This document shows, in pieces, positions 18,292 through 26,560 of a stretch of 64,000 nucleotides of DNA. Each line of letters starts with the position of its first letter. Position 1 is the first letter of the stretch. The notes under the pieces were generated by a model that worked only from the letters and a program-made list of their open reading frames with translations, had not been told where the DNA came from and ran no database searches. Origin of the DNA: Bradyrhizobium sp. CIAT3101 (GTDB lineage Bacteria > Pseudomonadota > Alphaproteobacteria > Rhizobiales > Xanthobacteraceae). The stretch is from positions 4,919,001-4,983,000 of the forward strand of contig NZ_CP121634.1 in NCBI RefSeq assembly GCF_029714945.1, written 5' to 3'. Both the position numbers and the translations under genes were made by a program.

Positions 18292-18804
18292 ATGGCCGCG
18301 TTTGTAGCCCTGCTGCGCGCGGTCAATGTCGGAGGCACCGGCAAGCTGCCGATGACCGAGCTCAAGGCGATGTGCGAAGAGCTCGGTTTCGGTGCCGTGC
18401 GCACCTACATCGCCAGCGGCAATGTGGTCTTCACCAGCCGCAAATCTGAAACCGCGATCAAGTCTGCGCTGGAAAAGCGCCTGCACGCCTATGCGGGCGC
18501 GCCGGTCGGCGTGCTCGTGCGCAGCGCGGCCGAGATGGCGCAAGTCGCGGCCGACAATCCGTTTCCAAAGATGGCACCGAACCGCACGGTTGCGATTTTC
18601 CTCGACAAGCCGCCGCCGGCAGACGCGCTTGCTGGCATTCGCGGTCAGAAGAACGAAGAGATCAAGCTCGGCCGCCGCGAGATCTACGTGCACTATGGCG
18701 ACGGTATGGGAACGTCAAAGCTCGCGATCCCCGCCGCCAAGACCGGTACCGCACGCAACATGAACACCATCGCGACGCTAGCGAAGATGGCGGCAGAGCT
18801 CTAG
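18292..18804 (+). CDS. DUF1697 family protein
   Basis: 170 residues; the family has no established function. The full domain is visible: opening VALLRAVNVGGTGKLPMTELK, then ALGFGAVRTYIASGNVVF-like strand, and the closing AKTGTARNMNTIATLAKMA. Starts eight bp after the hydrolase stop. Its TAG stop lies in the tetranucleotide CTAG that also encodes, on the other strand, the stop of the convergent SMR gene. Confidence 0.85.
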   Translation: MAAFVALLRAVNVGGTGKLPMTELKAMCEELGFGAVRTYIASGNVVFTSRKSETAIKSALEKRLHAYAGAPVGVLVRSAAEMAQVAADNPFPKMAPNRTVAIFLDKPPPADALAGIRGQKNEEIKLGRREIYVHYGDGMGTSKLAIPAAKTGTARNMNTIATLAKMAAEL

Positions 18805-19124
18805 GCCAGCTTGAGCGCGGCGATCCCCATCAAGACGAGCGCGATGCCCGCAAGCTTCATCGCGCTCAGCGTTTCGCCGAACAGCACCACGCCCATCATG
18901 AAGGTGCCCGCGGCGCCTATGCCGGTCCACACCGAATATGCGACGCCGACCTCGAGCACCTTCAAGGCACGCCCGAGCAGGAAGACGAAGGCGGCGAGCA
19001 GCACCAGCGACACGATGCTCCAACCGACGCGCGTGTAGCCTTCGGCATATTTCATCGAGATCGCCCAGCCCACATCGAGCGCGCCGGCGATCACCAGCAT
19101 CAACCAGGCCAGAGATTGCGACAT
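18801..19124 (-). CDS. sugE: Small multidrug resistance (SMR) family transporter, SugE/Gdx-like
   Basis: 107 residues from ATG 19124, four transmembrane helices, works as an antiparallel dimer. The SugE/Gdx branch exports guanidinium or quaternary amines. Helix 1 reads VIAGALDVGWAISMKYAEG, and helix 3 is GVAYSVWTGIGAAGTFMMG, the signature of the family. The membrane glutamate that carries protons and substrate in known members (Glu13 of Gdx, Glu14 of EmrE) is Asp17 here. Lies 10 bp after the GST gene on the same strand, so probably one transcript. Confidence 0.85.
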   Translation of the reverse strand: MSQSLAWLMLVIAGALDVGWAISMKYAEGYTRVGWSIVSLVLLAAFVFLLGRALKVLEVGVAYSVWTGIGAAGTFMMGVVLFGETLSAMKLAGIALVLMGIAALKLA

Positions 19125-19134
19125 CGGCGTGGGC

Positions 19135-19812
19135 TCAGGCCGCGAGCTTGAGCAGATGCGCGTCGTGGCGCACGAGGAAGGCGCGCAGCAATTGCGGATA
19201 GTCTGCTCCGACCGCAGTGCGCACGCTCGGACGTTTCGCGAGCTCGCTCCGCCACGCGCGCACTTTCGGCACATCGCTGAAGATACCGTGCTCGGTCAGC
19301 TCGTCGAACAGGTCGAAATAGCGGAACACCGGCGCGAACACCGCATCGACCAGACTGAATGCCTCGCCGGCGAAATAAGGTCCCGCGCCAAGTGCGGCTT
19401 CGACGCGTGCGAATTTCGTCGCCAGCGCCTGGCGCTTGCTTTCGAACGTTGCGGGATCCGTCGTTGTCTCCAGCCCCCAGAGATCACCGAGGATCGCCGA
19501 GCCGAACTCCATCCAGGCCCGGTGCTCGGCCCGCTTCAGCGCATCGATCGGATGCAGCTTCGCGCCGGCTTGCGTCTCCTCGATGTACTCGCAGATCACG
19601 TTGCTCTCGAACAGCGCGACCTCGCCCTTGTCCGTCGTAACCACCAGCACCGGCACCTTGCCGAGCGGCGACAGTTTCAGGAACCAGTCGGGCTTGTTGG
19701 CGAGGTCGATGTCGACCCGCTCGAACGGCACGCCCTTCTCCTTGAGCGCGATCACCGCGCGCTGCACGTACGGACAAAGCTTGTGGCTGATCAGTTTGAG
19801 CGAAGCGGTCAT
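19135..19812 (-). CDS. Glutathione S-transferase family protein
   Basis: 225 residues. Thioredoxin-like N-domain (LISHKLCPYVQRAVIALKEKG, with CPYVQR as the glutathione-site motif of omega/beta-like GSTs, and LFESNVICEYIEE for the gamma-glutamyl contact), then the all-helical C-domain from about residue 85. Probably conjugates or reduces an electrophile. Followed after 10 bp by the SMR transporter, suggesting a detoxify-and-export pair. The upstream region holds a promoter with two matching palindromes placed for repression. Confidence 0.88.
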   Translation of the reverse strand: MTASLKLISHKLCPYVQRAVIALKEKGVPFERVDIDLANKPDWFLKLSPLGKVPVLVVTTDKGEVALFESNVICEYIEETQAGAKLHPIDALKRAEHRAWMEFGSAILGDLWGLETTTDPATFESKRQALATKFARVEAALGAGPYFAGEAFSLVDAVFAPVFRYFDLFDELTEHGIFSDVPKVRAWRSELAKRPSVRTAVGADYPQLLRAFLVRHDAHLLKLAA

Positions 19813-19845
19813 GGCTAATCCCGGCGGTTGGATTCAACTGCACCC

Positions 19846-19892
19846 AAGATAGATGCACTTGCATGCAACCGTCAAGATCAATGCATCTGCAT
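19846..19892 (-). promoter_or_regulatory. GST-SMR promoter with two ATGCA-N2-TGCAT operators
   Basis: On the minus strand, -35 TTGACG (19870-19875), 18-bp spacer, -10 TATCTT (19846-19851). ATGCACTTGCAT (19853-19864) fills the spacer and ATGCATCTGCAT (19881-19892) lies just upstream of the -35; both fit ATGCA-N2-TGCAT, 28 bp apart. TTGCATGCAA (19859-19868) is a further perfect palindrome. The layout fits a dimeric repressor, but no regulator gene is adjacent, so it would act from elsewhere. Confidence 0.6.
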
Positions 19893-19921
19893 CAACCTAC
19901 TGTGACCTCGGGCAGTCGCCT

Positions 19922-21025
19922 TTAGGGCCGCACGATCACCCCGCCCGTCATCGGCATCGGCACGCCCGTCGTGGCCGGGTAGGACAGCGGCAGGCCCTTG
20001 AGGCCGCGCGCGGCAAGGAAACCAAAGGCCTGCGCCTCGATCGCGTCGGAGGCCCAGCCCAGCGTCTCGGCGGCTTCGACGGTTGCCGCGCCGACCCGCT
20101 CCCGCAGCATCCGCAGCATGGTGAGGTTGCGGGCGCCGCCGCCGCAAATGATCCAGCTCCGCGGCCGCCGCGGCAGCAGCGGGATGATCCGGGCGATCGC
20201 GGCCGCGGTGAAGGCGGTGAGCGTCGCAGCCCCATCGGCCGGCTGGACATCGCCGAGCTTGAGCGCGGCGAAGTCGTTGCGGTCGAGCGATTTCGGCGGC
20301 GTGACTGCGAAGAACGGCAGCTCCAGCGCCCGCGCGATCCAGGCCTCGTCGGCCTTGCCCAGGGCTGCGAACTTGCCCTCGGCATCGAAGGCCTGGTTCA
20401 TGGTGCGGTACATGAAATCGTCGAGCAGCGCGTTGCCGGGGCCGGTGTCGCAAGCAATCAGCGTGTCGTTGCCGTCGATATAGGTGATGTTGGAGACACC
20501 GCCGATATTGACCACGACGATCGGCCCTTCGCGCGCCAGCGAATTGGCTAGCGCCCGGTGGTAGACCGGCACGAGCGGCGCGCCCTGCCCGCCGGCCTCG
20601 ACGTCGGCAGCGCGGAAGTCGTACATCACGGGAATATGGATGACCTTCGCCAGCGCCGGCGCATCGCCGATCTGCACCGTCAGGCGCCGCTCGGGCCGGT
20701 GCAGCACGGTCTGACCGTGGAAGCCGACGATGTCGATATCCTCCGGCTTCATCCGGTTCTGGGCGACGAACGCGGCAACCGCCTCGGCATGCGCCAGCGT
20801 GACGGCGCGCTCGGCCTCGGCCAGGATTCCCGGCCGGGCATCGCGTTGCGGCAAGTGTACTGCCTCGGACAGCGCCTGGCGCAGCAGATTGCGCTCGGCC
20901 GGGCTATAGGGCCGGTAGCCGGACGGTCCGAACGCTTTCACCTGTTTTCCGTCGGTTTCGATCAGAGCGACGTCCACCCCGTCCAGCGAGGTGCCGCTCA
21001 TCAAACCGAGTGCCGTCAACATCAT
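19922..21025 (-). CDS. anmK: Anhydro-N-acetylmuramic acid kinase
   Basis: 367 residues from ATG 21025 (a second ATG follows directly). AnmK opens and phosphorylates 1,6-anhydro-MurNAc to MurNAc-6-P in cell wall recycling. Family motifs: ALGLMSGTSLDGVDVALIET at the start (phosphate site), DIVGFHGQTVLHRP, YDFRAADVEAGGQGAPLVP, NIGGVSNITYID and CDTGPGNALLDDF, with ICGGGARNLTMLRML in the C-lobe. Divergent from tyrS, an arrangement frequent in Proteobacteria. Confidence 0.96.
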   Translation of the reverse strand: MMLTALGLMSGTSLDGVDVALIETDGKQVKAFGPSGYRPYSPAERNLLRQALSEAVHLPQRDARPGILAEAERAVTLAHAEAVAAFVAQNRMKPEDIDIVGFHGQTVLHRPERRLTVQIGDAPALAKVIHIPVMYDFRAADVEAGGQGAPLVPVYHRALANSLAREGPIVVVNIGGVSNITYIDGNDTLIACDTGPGNALLDDFMYRTMNQAFDAEGKFAALGKADEAWIARALELPFFAVTPPKSLDRNDFAALKLGDVQPADGAATLTAFTAAAIARIIPLLPRRPRSWIICGGGARNLTMLRMLRERVGAATVEAAETLGWASDAIEAQAFGFLAARGLKGLPLSYPATTGVPMPMTGGVIVRP

Positions 21026-21192
21026 GGGATCAGCGTCCTCAAAACACCCCCTCCGGCATGCCGATCTTGTGCCAGAGGGACACATCTTATAATGCCACAG
21101 CGCCAAGTGGCGGGCGGCAATCGAGTTCCCATAGAAAGACGCTTAAATTGCGCCCGAAACAGTAAACCAAGAATTGTCAGGCACGCCGACAG

Positions 21193-22446
21193 ATGACTGC
21201 ATTTAAATCGGATTTCCTCAATACCCTGCAGGAACGTGGTTTTATCCACCAGTGCTCCGATTTCGAGGGGCTGGACGCGCTCGCCGCCAAGGGCGAGGCG
21301 ATCGCCTATGTCGGCTACGATTGCACCGCTCCTTCGCTGCACATCGGCAACTACCTGACCATGATGCTGCTGCACTGGTTTCAGCAGTCCGGCAACAAGC
21401 CGATCACGCTGATGGGTGGCGGTACCACCATGGTGGGCGATCCCTCCGGCAAGGACGAGACGCGCGCGATCCGCACCGTCGCCGAGATCGAGGCCAACAA
21501 GGCCTCGATCCGCGGCGTGTTCGCAAAGGTGCTGCGCTACGGCGACGGCAAGAGCGACGCCGTCATGCTCGACAATGCGGAGTGGCTGACCAAGCTCAAC
21601 TGGATCGAGATGCTGCGCGACGTCGGCCGGCATTTCTCGGTCAACCGCATGCTGACGATGGACTCCGTGCGCCTGCGCCTCGAGCGCGAGCAGGAGATGA
21701 GCTTCATCGAGTTCAACTACATGATCTGCCAGGCCTACGACTTCGTCGAATTGGCCAAGCGGACCGGCTGCCATTTGCAGATGGGCGGCTCGGACCAATG
21801 GGGCAACATCATCATGGGCGTCGATCTCGGCCGCCGGATGGGCACGCATCAGCTGTTCGCGCTGACCACGCCGCTGCTGACGACGGCATCGGGCGCCAAG
21901 ATGGGCAAGACCGCGCAAGGCGCGGTGTGGCTCAACGCCGACCAGTTCAGCGCTTACGATTTCTGGCAATACTGGCGCAACACCGAGGACGCCGACGTCG
22001 CCAAATTCCTGAAACTGTTCACGACGCTGCCGATGAACGAGATCAAGAAGCTCGAGGCGCTCGGCGGCTCGGAGATCAACGAGGCCAAGAAGGTGCTCGC
22101 GACGGAGGCGACCGCGCTGCTGCATGGCCGCGACGCAGCAAACGAAGCGGCCGAAACCGCACGCCGTACTTTTGAGGAAGGCGCACTCGCCGAGAGCTTG
22201 CCGACAGTTGAAATTCCGCGCGGCGAGCTGGAGGCCGGCCTCGGCGTGCTCAACGCCTTCGTCAAGGCGGGCCTCGTCGCCTCCAATGGCGAGGCACGGC
22301 GTCAGATCAAAGGTGGCGGCCTGCGCGTCAACGACGAATCCGTCACCGACGAGAAGATGGCGCTGTCAGCGGCCAGTCTGACGCCGGAAGGCGTGATCAA
22401 GCTGTCCTTCGGCAAGAAGAAGCACGTCCTGCTCAAGCCTGCATAG
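21193..22446 (+). CDS. tyrS: Tyrosyl-tRNA synthetase
   Basis: 417 residues, class I synthetase. [16 protein letters not shown] holds the tyrosine site and the HIGH-type motif (HIGN); GSDQWGNI is the specificity segment; the KMSKS loop reads AKMGKT, as usual in TyrS of this type. The C-terminal S4-like RNA-binding domain ([20 protein letters not shown]) is complete. It attaches tyrosine to tRNA-Tyr. Divergent from anmK with a 167-bp spacer. Confidence 0.97.
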   Translation: MTAFKSDFLNTLQERGFIHQCSDFEGLDALAAKGEAIAYVGYDCTAPSLHIGNYLTMMLLHWFQQSGNKPITLMGGGTTMVGDPSGKDETRAIRTVAEIEANKASIRGVFAKVLRYGDGKSDAVMLDNAEWLTKLNWIEMLRDVGRHFSVNRMLTMDSVRLRLEREQEMSFIEFNYMICQAYDFVELAKRTGCHLQMGGSDQWGNIIMGVDLGRRMGTHQLFALTTPLLTTASGAKMGKTAQGAVWLNADQFSAYDFWQYWRNTEDADVAKFLKLFTTLPMNEIKKLEALGGSEINEAKKVLATEATALLHGRDAANEAAETARRTFEEGALAESLPTVEIPRGELEAGLGVLNAFVKAGLVASNGEARRQIKGGGLRVNDESVTDEKMALSAASLTPEGVIKLSFGKKKHVLLKPA

Positions 22447-22501
22447 GCGTATGAGCTTTTGATGCTTGTCAGGGCGCGCCGAAGCGCGCTCCCTGACGGC
22501 A

Positions 22502-23746
22502 ATGGATCAGAAGACGCCCGGCGAACAGGGGAACATGCAGCAGGACGCGGTCCGAACCGCGCTCGTCGTGCTCGCGTTGTGCTTCACGCTGGCCGTGCTC
22601 GGCCGTGGCTTGAGCGAAAGCTTCACTGTCTTCCTCAAGCCGATCTCCGAAAATTTTGGTTGGGACCGCGCGCAGGTGGTTTCGATCTATTCGCTGACCT
22701 GGCTCATCAGCGGACTGACGGCGCCGCTGGTCGGCCGCCTGTTCGATCATTCCGGACCGCGCATCGTCTATGCGCTCGGCCTGTTGCTGCTCGGCTCCGC
22801 GTTCCTGATCGCAGGCCATGCGCAGGCGCTCTGGCAATTCCAGCTCTCGATCGGATTGTGCGTCGGTATCGGCGTTGCCTTCATCGGCAACGTGCCGAAC
22901 TCGATCCTGCTCGGCCGCTGGTTCGGGCCAAAGCTGCCGACCGCGATGGCGGTGGTGTATTCGGCAATGGGCGGCGGCGTGCTGGCGCTGCTGCCGGCCT
23001 CGCAGCTCTTGATCGATCATCTCGGCTGGCGCGAGACCTATCAGGTCTATGGCTTCATCACACTCGGCCTGCTGCTACCGCTCATGCTGCTGCCGTGGCG
23101 GCTGTTCGCTTCGGGCTCGCCGCATGTTGCGAAGAAGACCGATCCCGATTTCGTCGACCACGGCTGGACGCTCGTGAGCGCGATGCGTCACCACGCGTTC
23201 TGGGCGCTGTTCTCGACCTTCTTCTTCACCGCGGTCGGCATGTACTGCATCGCAGCCCAGATCGTCGCCTATCTGATCGATGCCGGCTTCCCGCCGCTGC
23301 AGGCCGCGACCGCCTGGGGCTTTTCGGGTGTCGTGCTGGTGTTCGGCATGATCGGCGTCTCCGCGCTCGACGGGCTGATCGGACGCCGTCCCTCGGTGCT
23401 GCTGAGCTACGCGATCTCGATCCTCGGCATCGTCCTGCTCTGGCTGCTTCAGTATTATCCGAATGTCATCCTGCTCACCGGCTTCGTCGTCTGCTTCGGC
23501 AGCATGATGGGCTCGCGCGGGCCGCTGATCACGGCAACGGCGATGAAGATCTTCAGAGGCAAGCGGGTCGGCACCATCTTCGGCACGATCTCGATCGGCA
23601 GTGGACTCGGCTCGGCCTTCGGCTCCTGGAGCGGCGGCCTGATCCACGATGCCACCCACGGCTACAACGCGCTGCTCGTCTTCGCACTTGCAAACGTGGT
23701 CCTCGGGATGATCCCGTTCCTGATCGTGCCCGCCTTGCGGCGCTAG
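22502..23746 (+). CDS. Major facilitator superfamily transporter
   Basis: 414 residues, 12 predicted membrane helices, monocarboxylate/oxalate-formate type by overall look (RGLSESFTVFLKPISENFGWDRAQV in the helix 1-2 region; GRLFDHSGPR in loop 2-3). Substrate unknown. ATG 22502 chosen; ATG 22535 has the better ribosome site (AGGGGA four bases ahead) and is a real alternative, and TTG 22466 is possible. Starts soon after tyrS but with no functional link to it. A hairpin with T-run lies 100 bp after the stop. Confidence 0.82.
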   Translation: MDQKTPGEQGNMQQDAVRTALVVLALCFTLAVLGRGLSESFTVFLKPISENFGWDRAQVVSIYSLTWLISGLTAPLVGRLFDHSGPRIVYALGLLLLGSAFLIAGHAQALWQFQLSIGLCVGIGVAFIGNVPNSILLGRWFGPKLPTAMAVVYSAMGGGVLALLPASQLLIDHLGWRETYQVYGFITLGLLLPLMLLPWRLFASGSPHVAKKTDPDFVDHGWTLVSAMRHHAFWALFSTFFFTAVGMYCIAAQIVAYLIDAGFPPLQAATAWGFSGVVLVFGMIGVSALDGLIGRRPSVLLSYAISILGIVLLWLLQYYPNVILLTGFVVCFGSMMGSRGPLITATAMKIFRGKRVGTIFGTISIGSGLGSAFGSWSGGLIHDATHGYNALLVFALANVVLGMIPFLIVPALRR

Positions 23747-23846
23747 GTCTCCCAGAGGTAACCTGGATTCATACGCATCACCGGGGAACTACGGATAGGC
23801 ACGACGCGTAGACGCTTAAAAAAGGCGGACGGCACGCGGCTGGAAT

Positions 23847-23864
23847 CACCGCCTGCGGTGTTTT
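23847..23864 (+). terminator. Intrinsic terminator after the MFS gene
   Basis: CACCGC-CT-GCGGTG followed by TTTT, 100 bp after the MFS stop and about 100 bp before the DoxX start. Confidence 0.55.
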
Positions 23865-23966
23865 GTCCGACATGACAAAAATGTCAGCGCAAATTGACCT
23901 GGCGCAGCTTGCAGGGTGGAACCGAATGCGGTCCTAGTCGCAGCATTGGATGGAGGGCACAAACCA

Positions 23967-24404
23967 ATGAACTTTCCCTATCTCTCTCGCTTTCAGCCGG
24001 TTCTCTTGAGCCTGTTTCGTTTCATCACTGGACTGCTGCTGTTCCAGTACGGTGTCGCCAAGCTGTTCAAGTTCCCGGTGCTCCCCTACTTCGCCGACAT
24101 CCCGCCGCTGATCTATGTGGCCGGCACGCTCGAGCTGGTGCTCGGCGCGACGCTGATGCTCGGCCTGTTCACCCGCCTCACGGCTTTCATCCTGTCGGGT
24201 GAAATGGCCTTCGCCTACTTCATGGGCCATGTGATGAAGACCGGAACGCCAGTGCTCCTGCCGCTGCTCAATGGCGGCACCGCCGCGATCCTGTTCTGCT
24301 TCGCCTGTCTCTACATCTCGGCGGCCGGCGGCGGCTCGGTCAGCGTCGATGCGCTGATCGGCAAGGAGAGCGACGCACCAGGCGGCGCCTTCGCGCGGCG
24401 CTGA
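23967..24404 (+). CDS. DoxX family membrane protein
   Basis: 145 residues from ATG 23967, with GGAGGG about ten bases upstream; an in-frame ATG at 23916 would add 17 residues that look unlike the family. Four membrane helices; opening LLSLFRFITGLLLFQYGVAKLFKF and PPLIYVAGTLELVLGATLMLGLFTR are the DoxX signatures. DoxX proteins are linked to redox or sulfur stress at the membrane, without a settled activity. Monocistronic. Confidence 0.85.
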   Translation: MNFPYLSRFQPVLLSLFRFITGLLLFQYGVAKLFKFPVLPYFADIPPLIYVAGTLELVLGATLMLGLFTRLTAFILSGEMAFAYFMGHVMKTGTPVLLPLLNGGTAAILFCFACLYISAAGGGSVSVDALIGKESDAPGGAFARR

Positions 24405-24428
24405 CGCGCGTTCAATTCGCAAAACGAG

Positions 24429-24456
24429 GACGGCGCCGGCCATGGCCGGCGCCGTC
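24429..24456. terminator. Perfect 28-bp palindrome, bidirectional terminator candidate
   Basis: GACGGCGCCGGCC followed by its exact complement ATGGCCGGCGCCGTC-side arm, centred on CCATGG. It stands 24 bp after the DoxX stop and directly abuts the stop codon (TCA on the plus strand, 24457-24459) of the small membrane peptide on the other strand. No T-run on either side. Confidence 0.55.
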
Positions 24457-24543
24457 TCAGCGAGAGCCCAGGACGTTCCAGATCAGAACGAGGGCCGCGA
24501 CAAGCAGCACGGACATGATGAGGCGGTGAACGAATCGGTTCAT
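24457..24543 (-). CDS. Putative 28-residue single-span membrane peptide
   Basis: Reads ATG AAC CGA TTC GTT on the minus strand and ends TGA at the edge of the 28-bp palindrome. Translation starts MNRFVHRLIM, runs through the hydrophobic stretch SVLLVAALVLIWNVL and ends GSR: a short basic lead, one membrane helix and a tiny polar tail. GGA lies seven bases before the ATG. Too small to judge by homology alone; the amphipathic basic lead plus helix and the adjacent terminator-like palindrome support it. Between DoxX and the chemoreceptor there is no other gene. Confidence 0.5.
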   Translation of the reverse strand: MNRFVHRLIMSVLLVAALVLIWNVLGSR

Positions 24544-24761
24544 TGCAGGTCCGGCCAGGTGCGATGACCACCAAAATCTGAGATCGACATCCTCCCGCAA
24601 AAATACGGACGCGCAACAGAGCGTGTCCATTTGCCTGCACCGTTGCGCATGGGTCTGCGAAGAGTCCCTCGCGCGGCAGGCCGCGGCGCGCCCAACTTCA
24701 TGATTGGTAAGAACTTGATGTTACGGATGATGACAATAACAACCATTCCGTAGGGGCTGTG

Positions 24762-26456
24762 ATGAAGCTGCTGAGCCATCTGAAGATCCGGACCAAGCTT
24801 GCCAGCATGGTCTGCCTCGCAGCTCTGACAGTTACGGCCATCATCGCGGTATCGACCGTCCTCAGCAAGAGCCGCATGATGGACGACCGGGTCCAGCAGA
24901 TGAAGGCCGCGGTCGATCTGCTCCACGGCCTCGCACAGACTTTCCAGGATGACGCGGCCGCCGGCAAGATGACGGTGGACGACGCCAAGCTGCAGTTTCG
25001 CCAGCGTGCCCGCAACATGAAGTTCGGCGGCGGCCAAGGCTATCCTGTCGTCTACAATTCCGACACCTCGATCCTGGTCAACGGCGCCAATCCGCAGCTC
25101 GAAGGCAAGATCACAGGCGCGACGGATTCCAATGGCGTCCTGATTGCCGATGCTCAGCTCAACGCCGCCAGGCAGGCGCCGCAGGGCGGCGTGACATCCT
25201 ATCTCTACCCTCGCCCCGGTCAGACCGAGCCCGTCCGCAAGACCGTGTTCGTCCGCCAGTTCACGCCCTGGAACGCCACGATCAGCTACGGCCTCTACGT
25301 CGACGATATCGACGCCGACGTGCGCGCGCTGACGCTCGAGCTCGCCGCGATCGGCGCCGGCCTGATGCTGCTGATGGCGACGCTGTCCTGGCTGATCGCC
25401 CGCGACGTGCTCAGCGCGCTCGACCGCCAGAAGACCCGGATGCAGGACATCGCCGACGGTGCCATCGACAAGCCGGTCGAGGAGACCGATCGCGGCGACG
25501 AGATCGGCCGCATGGCCGAGACGCTCGAAGTGTTGCGCCAGACCGCCCTGACGGCGCGTACGCTGGAAGCCGAACAGGTCGCGGCCAAGGCCCGCGGCGA
25601 GCAGGAAAAGCGCGACGCCTTGATCTCCCTCGCCGATCGCTTCGATGCGTCCGTCGGTCAGCTCGTGGGTCTGATGGCCTCGGGCTCCGGCGAGCTGGAA
25701 ACCACGGCCAAGTCGATGTCGTCGACCGCCGAGGGCACCAACCGCCGCGCCGCCGTGGTCGGCTCGGCTGCGACCGAAGCCAGCCAACGCGTTCAGACGG
25801 TCGCCGCCGCCGCCGAAGAGCTCTCCTCCTCCATCACCGAAATCAGCCGTCAGGTCGCGCAATCGGCCGAAGTCACCGGCCGCGCGGTCGAGAGCGCACG
25901 CCACACCGACACCATCGTGCGCGCGCTCTCCGACGGCGCCCAACAGATCGAGCACGTCGCCGAACTGATCTCCAGCATCGCCGCGCAGACCAATCTGCTG
26001 GCACTCAATGCCACCATCGAGGCCGCACGCGCCGGTGAAGCCGGTCGCGGCTTCGCCGTCGTCGCCTCCGAAGTGAAATCGCTGGCGAGCCAGACTGCAG
26101 AGGCCACCCGCGAGATCGGTGACAAGATCGCCCAGATCCAGGGCGCAACCAAGGAAGCCGTCGATGCCATCGGCGGCATCACCGCCACCATCGAGGAGGT
26201 CAGCCGCATTGCCACCTCGATCGGGGCAGCGATCGAGGAGCAAGGTGCGGCCACCGCCGAGATCGCCCGCAGCGTCTCGCAGACCGCCGAGGCGACCAAG
26301 GAAGTCACCACCAATATCGGCGGCGTCAGCTCGGCGGCCAACGAGACCGGCAATGCCGCCGGCATGGTGCTCGCGGCCGCGTCGAACCTCTCCAAGCAGG
26401 CCGAGCAGCTTTCGGGCGAAGTCGGCACCTTCCTGGCGGGCGTGCGCGCGGCGTAA
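24762..26456 (+). CDS. Methyl-accepting chemotaxis protein with Cache-type sensor
   Basis: 564 residues from ATG 24762 (a GTG directly before it is possible; AGGGG upstream). Membrane helix about 12-34, periplasmic single-Cache sensor about 35-190 with [12 protein letters not shown] and GNGANP-like [10 protein letters not shown] elements, second helix about 195-213, HAMP domain, then the cytoplasmic signalling hairpin with the tip [34 protein letters not shown]. Signals to CheA/CheW to bias flagellar rotation; ligand unknown, small carboxylates are usual for this sensor class. No che genes in the window. Confidence 0.92.
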   Translation: MKLLSHLKIRTKLASMVCLAALTVTAIIAVSTVLSKSRMMDDRVQQMKAAVDLLHGLAQTFQDDAAAGKMTVDDAKLQFRQRARNMKFGGGQGYPVVYNSDTSILVNGANPQLEGKITGATDSNGVLIADAQLNAARQAPQGGVTSYLYPRPGQTEPVRKTVFVRQFTPWNATISYGLYVDDIDADVRALTLELAAIGAGLMLLMATLSWLIARDVLSALDRQKTRMQDIADGAIDKPVEETDRGDEIGRMAETLEVLRQTALTARTLEAEQVAAKARGEQEKRDALISLADRFDASVGQLVGLMASGSGELETTAKSMSSTAEGTNRRAAVVGSAATEASQRVQTVAAAAEELSSSITEISRQVAQSAEVTGRAVESARHTDTIVRALSDGAQQIEHVAELISSIAAQTNLLALNATIEAARAGEAGRGFAVVASEVKSLASQTAEATREIGDKIAQIQGATKEAVDAIGGITATIEEVSRIATSIGAAIEEQGAATAEIARSVSQTAEATKEVTTNIGGVSSAANETGNAAGMVLAAASNLSKQAEQLSGEVGTFLAGVRAA

Positions 26457-26488
26457 GTTGTATGGAAAACCCCGCGAAAGAGATCGTC

Positions 26489-26511
26489 ATGCCCGGGCTC
26501 GTCCCGGGCAT
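26489..26511. terminator. Hairpin between convergent genes
   Basis: ATGCCCGGG-CTCGT-CCCGGGCAT, 9-bp arms, in the 104-bp gap between the chemoreceptor stop and the AsmA-like stop; likely ends both messages. Confidence 0.6.
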
Positions 26512-26560
26512 TTCCGTTCTATGATCGCGCGGAAGTCAATTGAGACGAGAGGCTTTGCGG

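Noticed and set aside
24715..24743. Promoter before the chemoreceptor (TTGATG ... AACAAC/ATAACA)
   Set aside because: The -10 is weak at every allowed spacing.
24540..26243. 567-codon minus-strand frame opposite the chemoreceptor
   Set aside because: Shadow of a GC-rich gene; composition rich in Gly/Asp/Ala typical of antisense frames.
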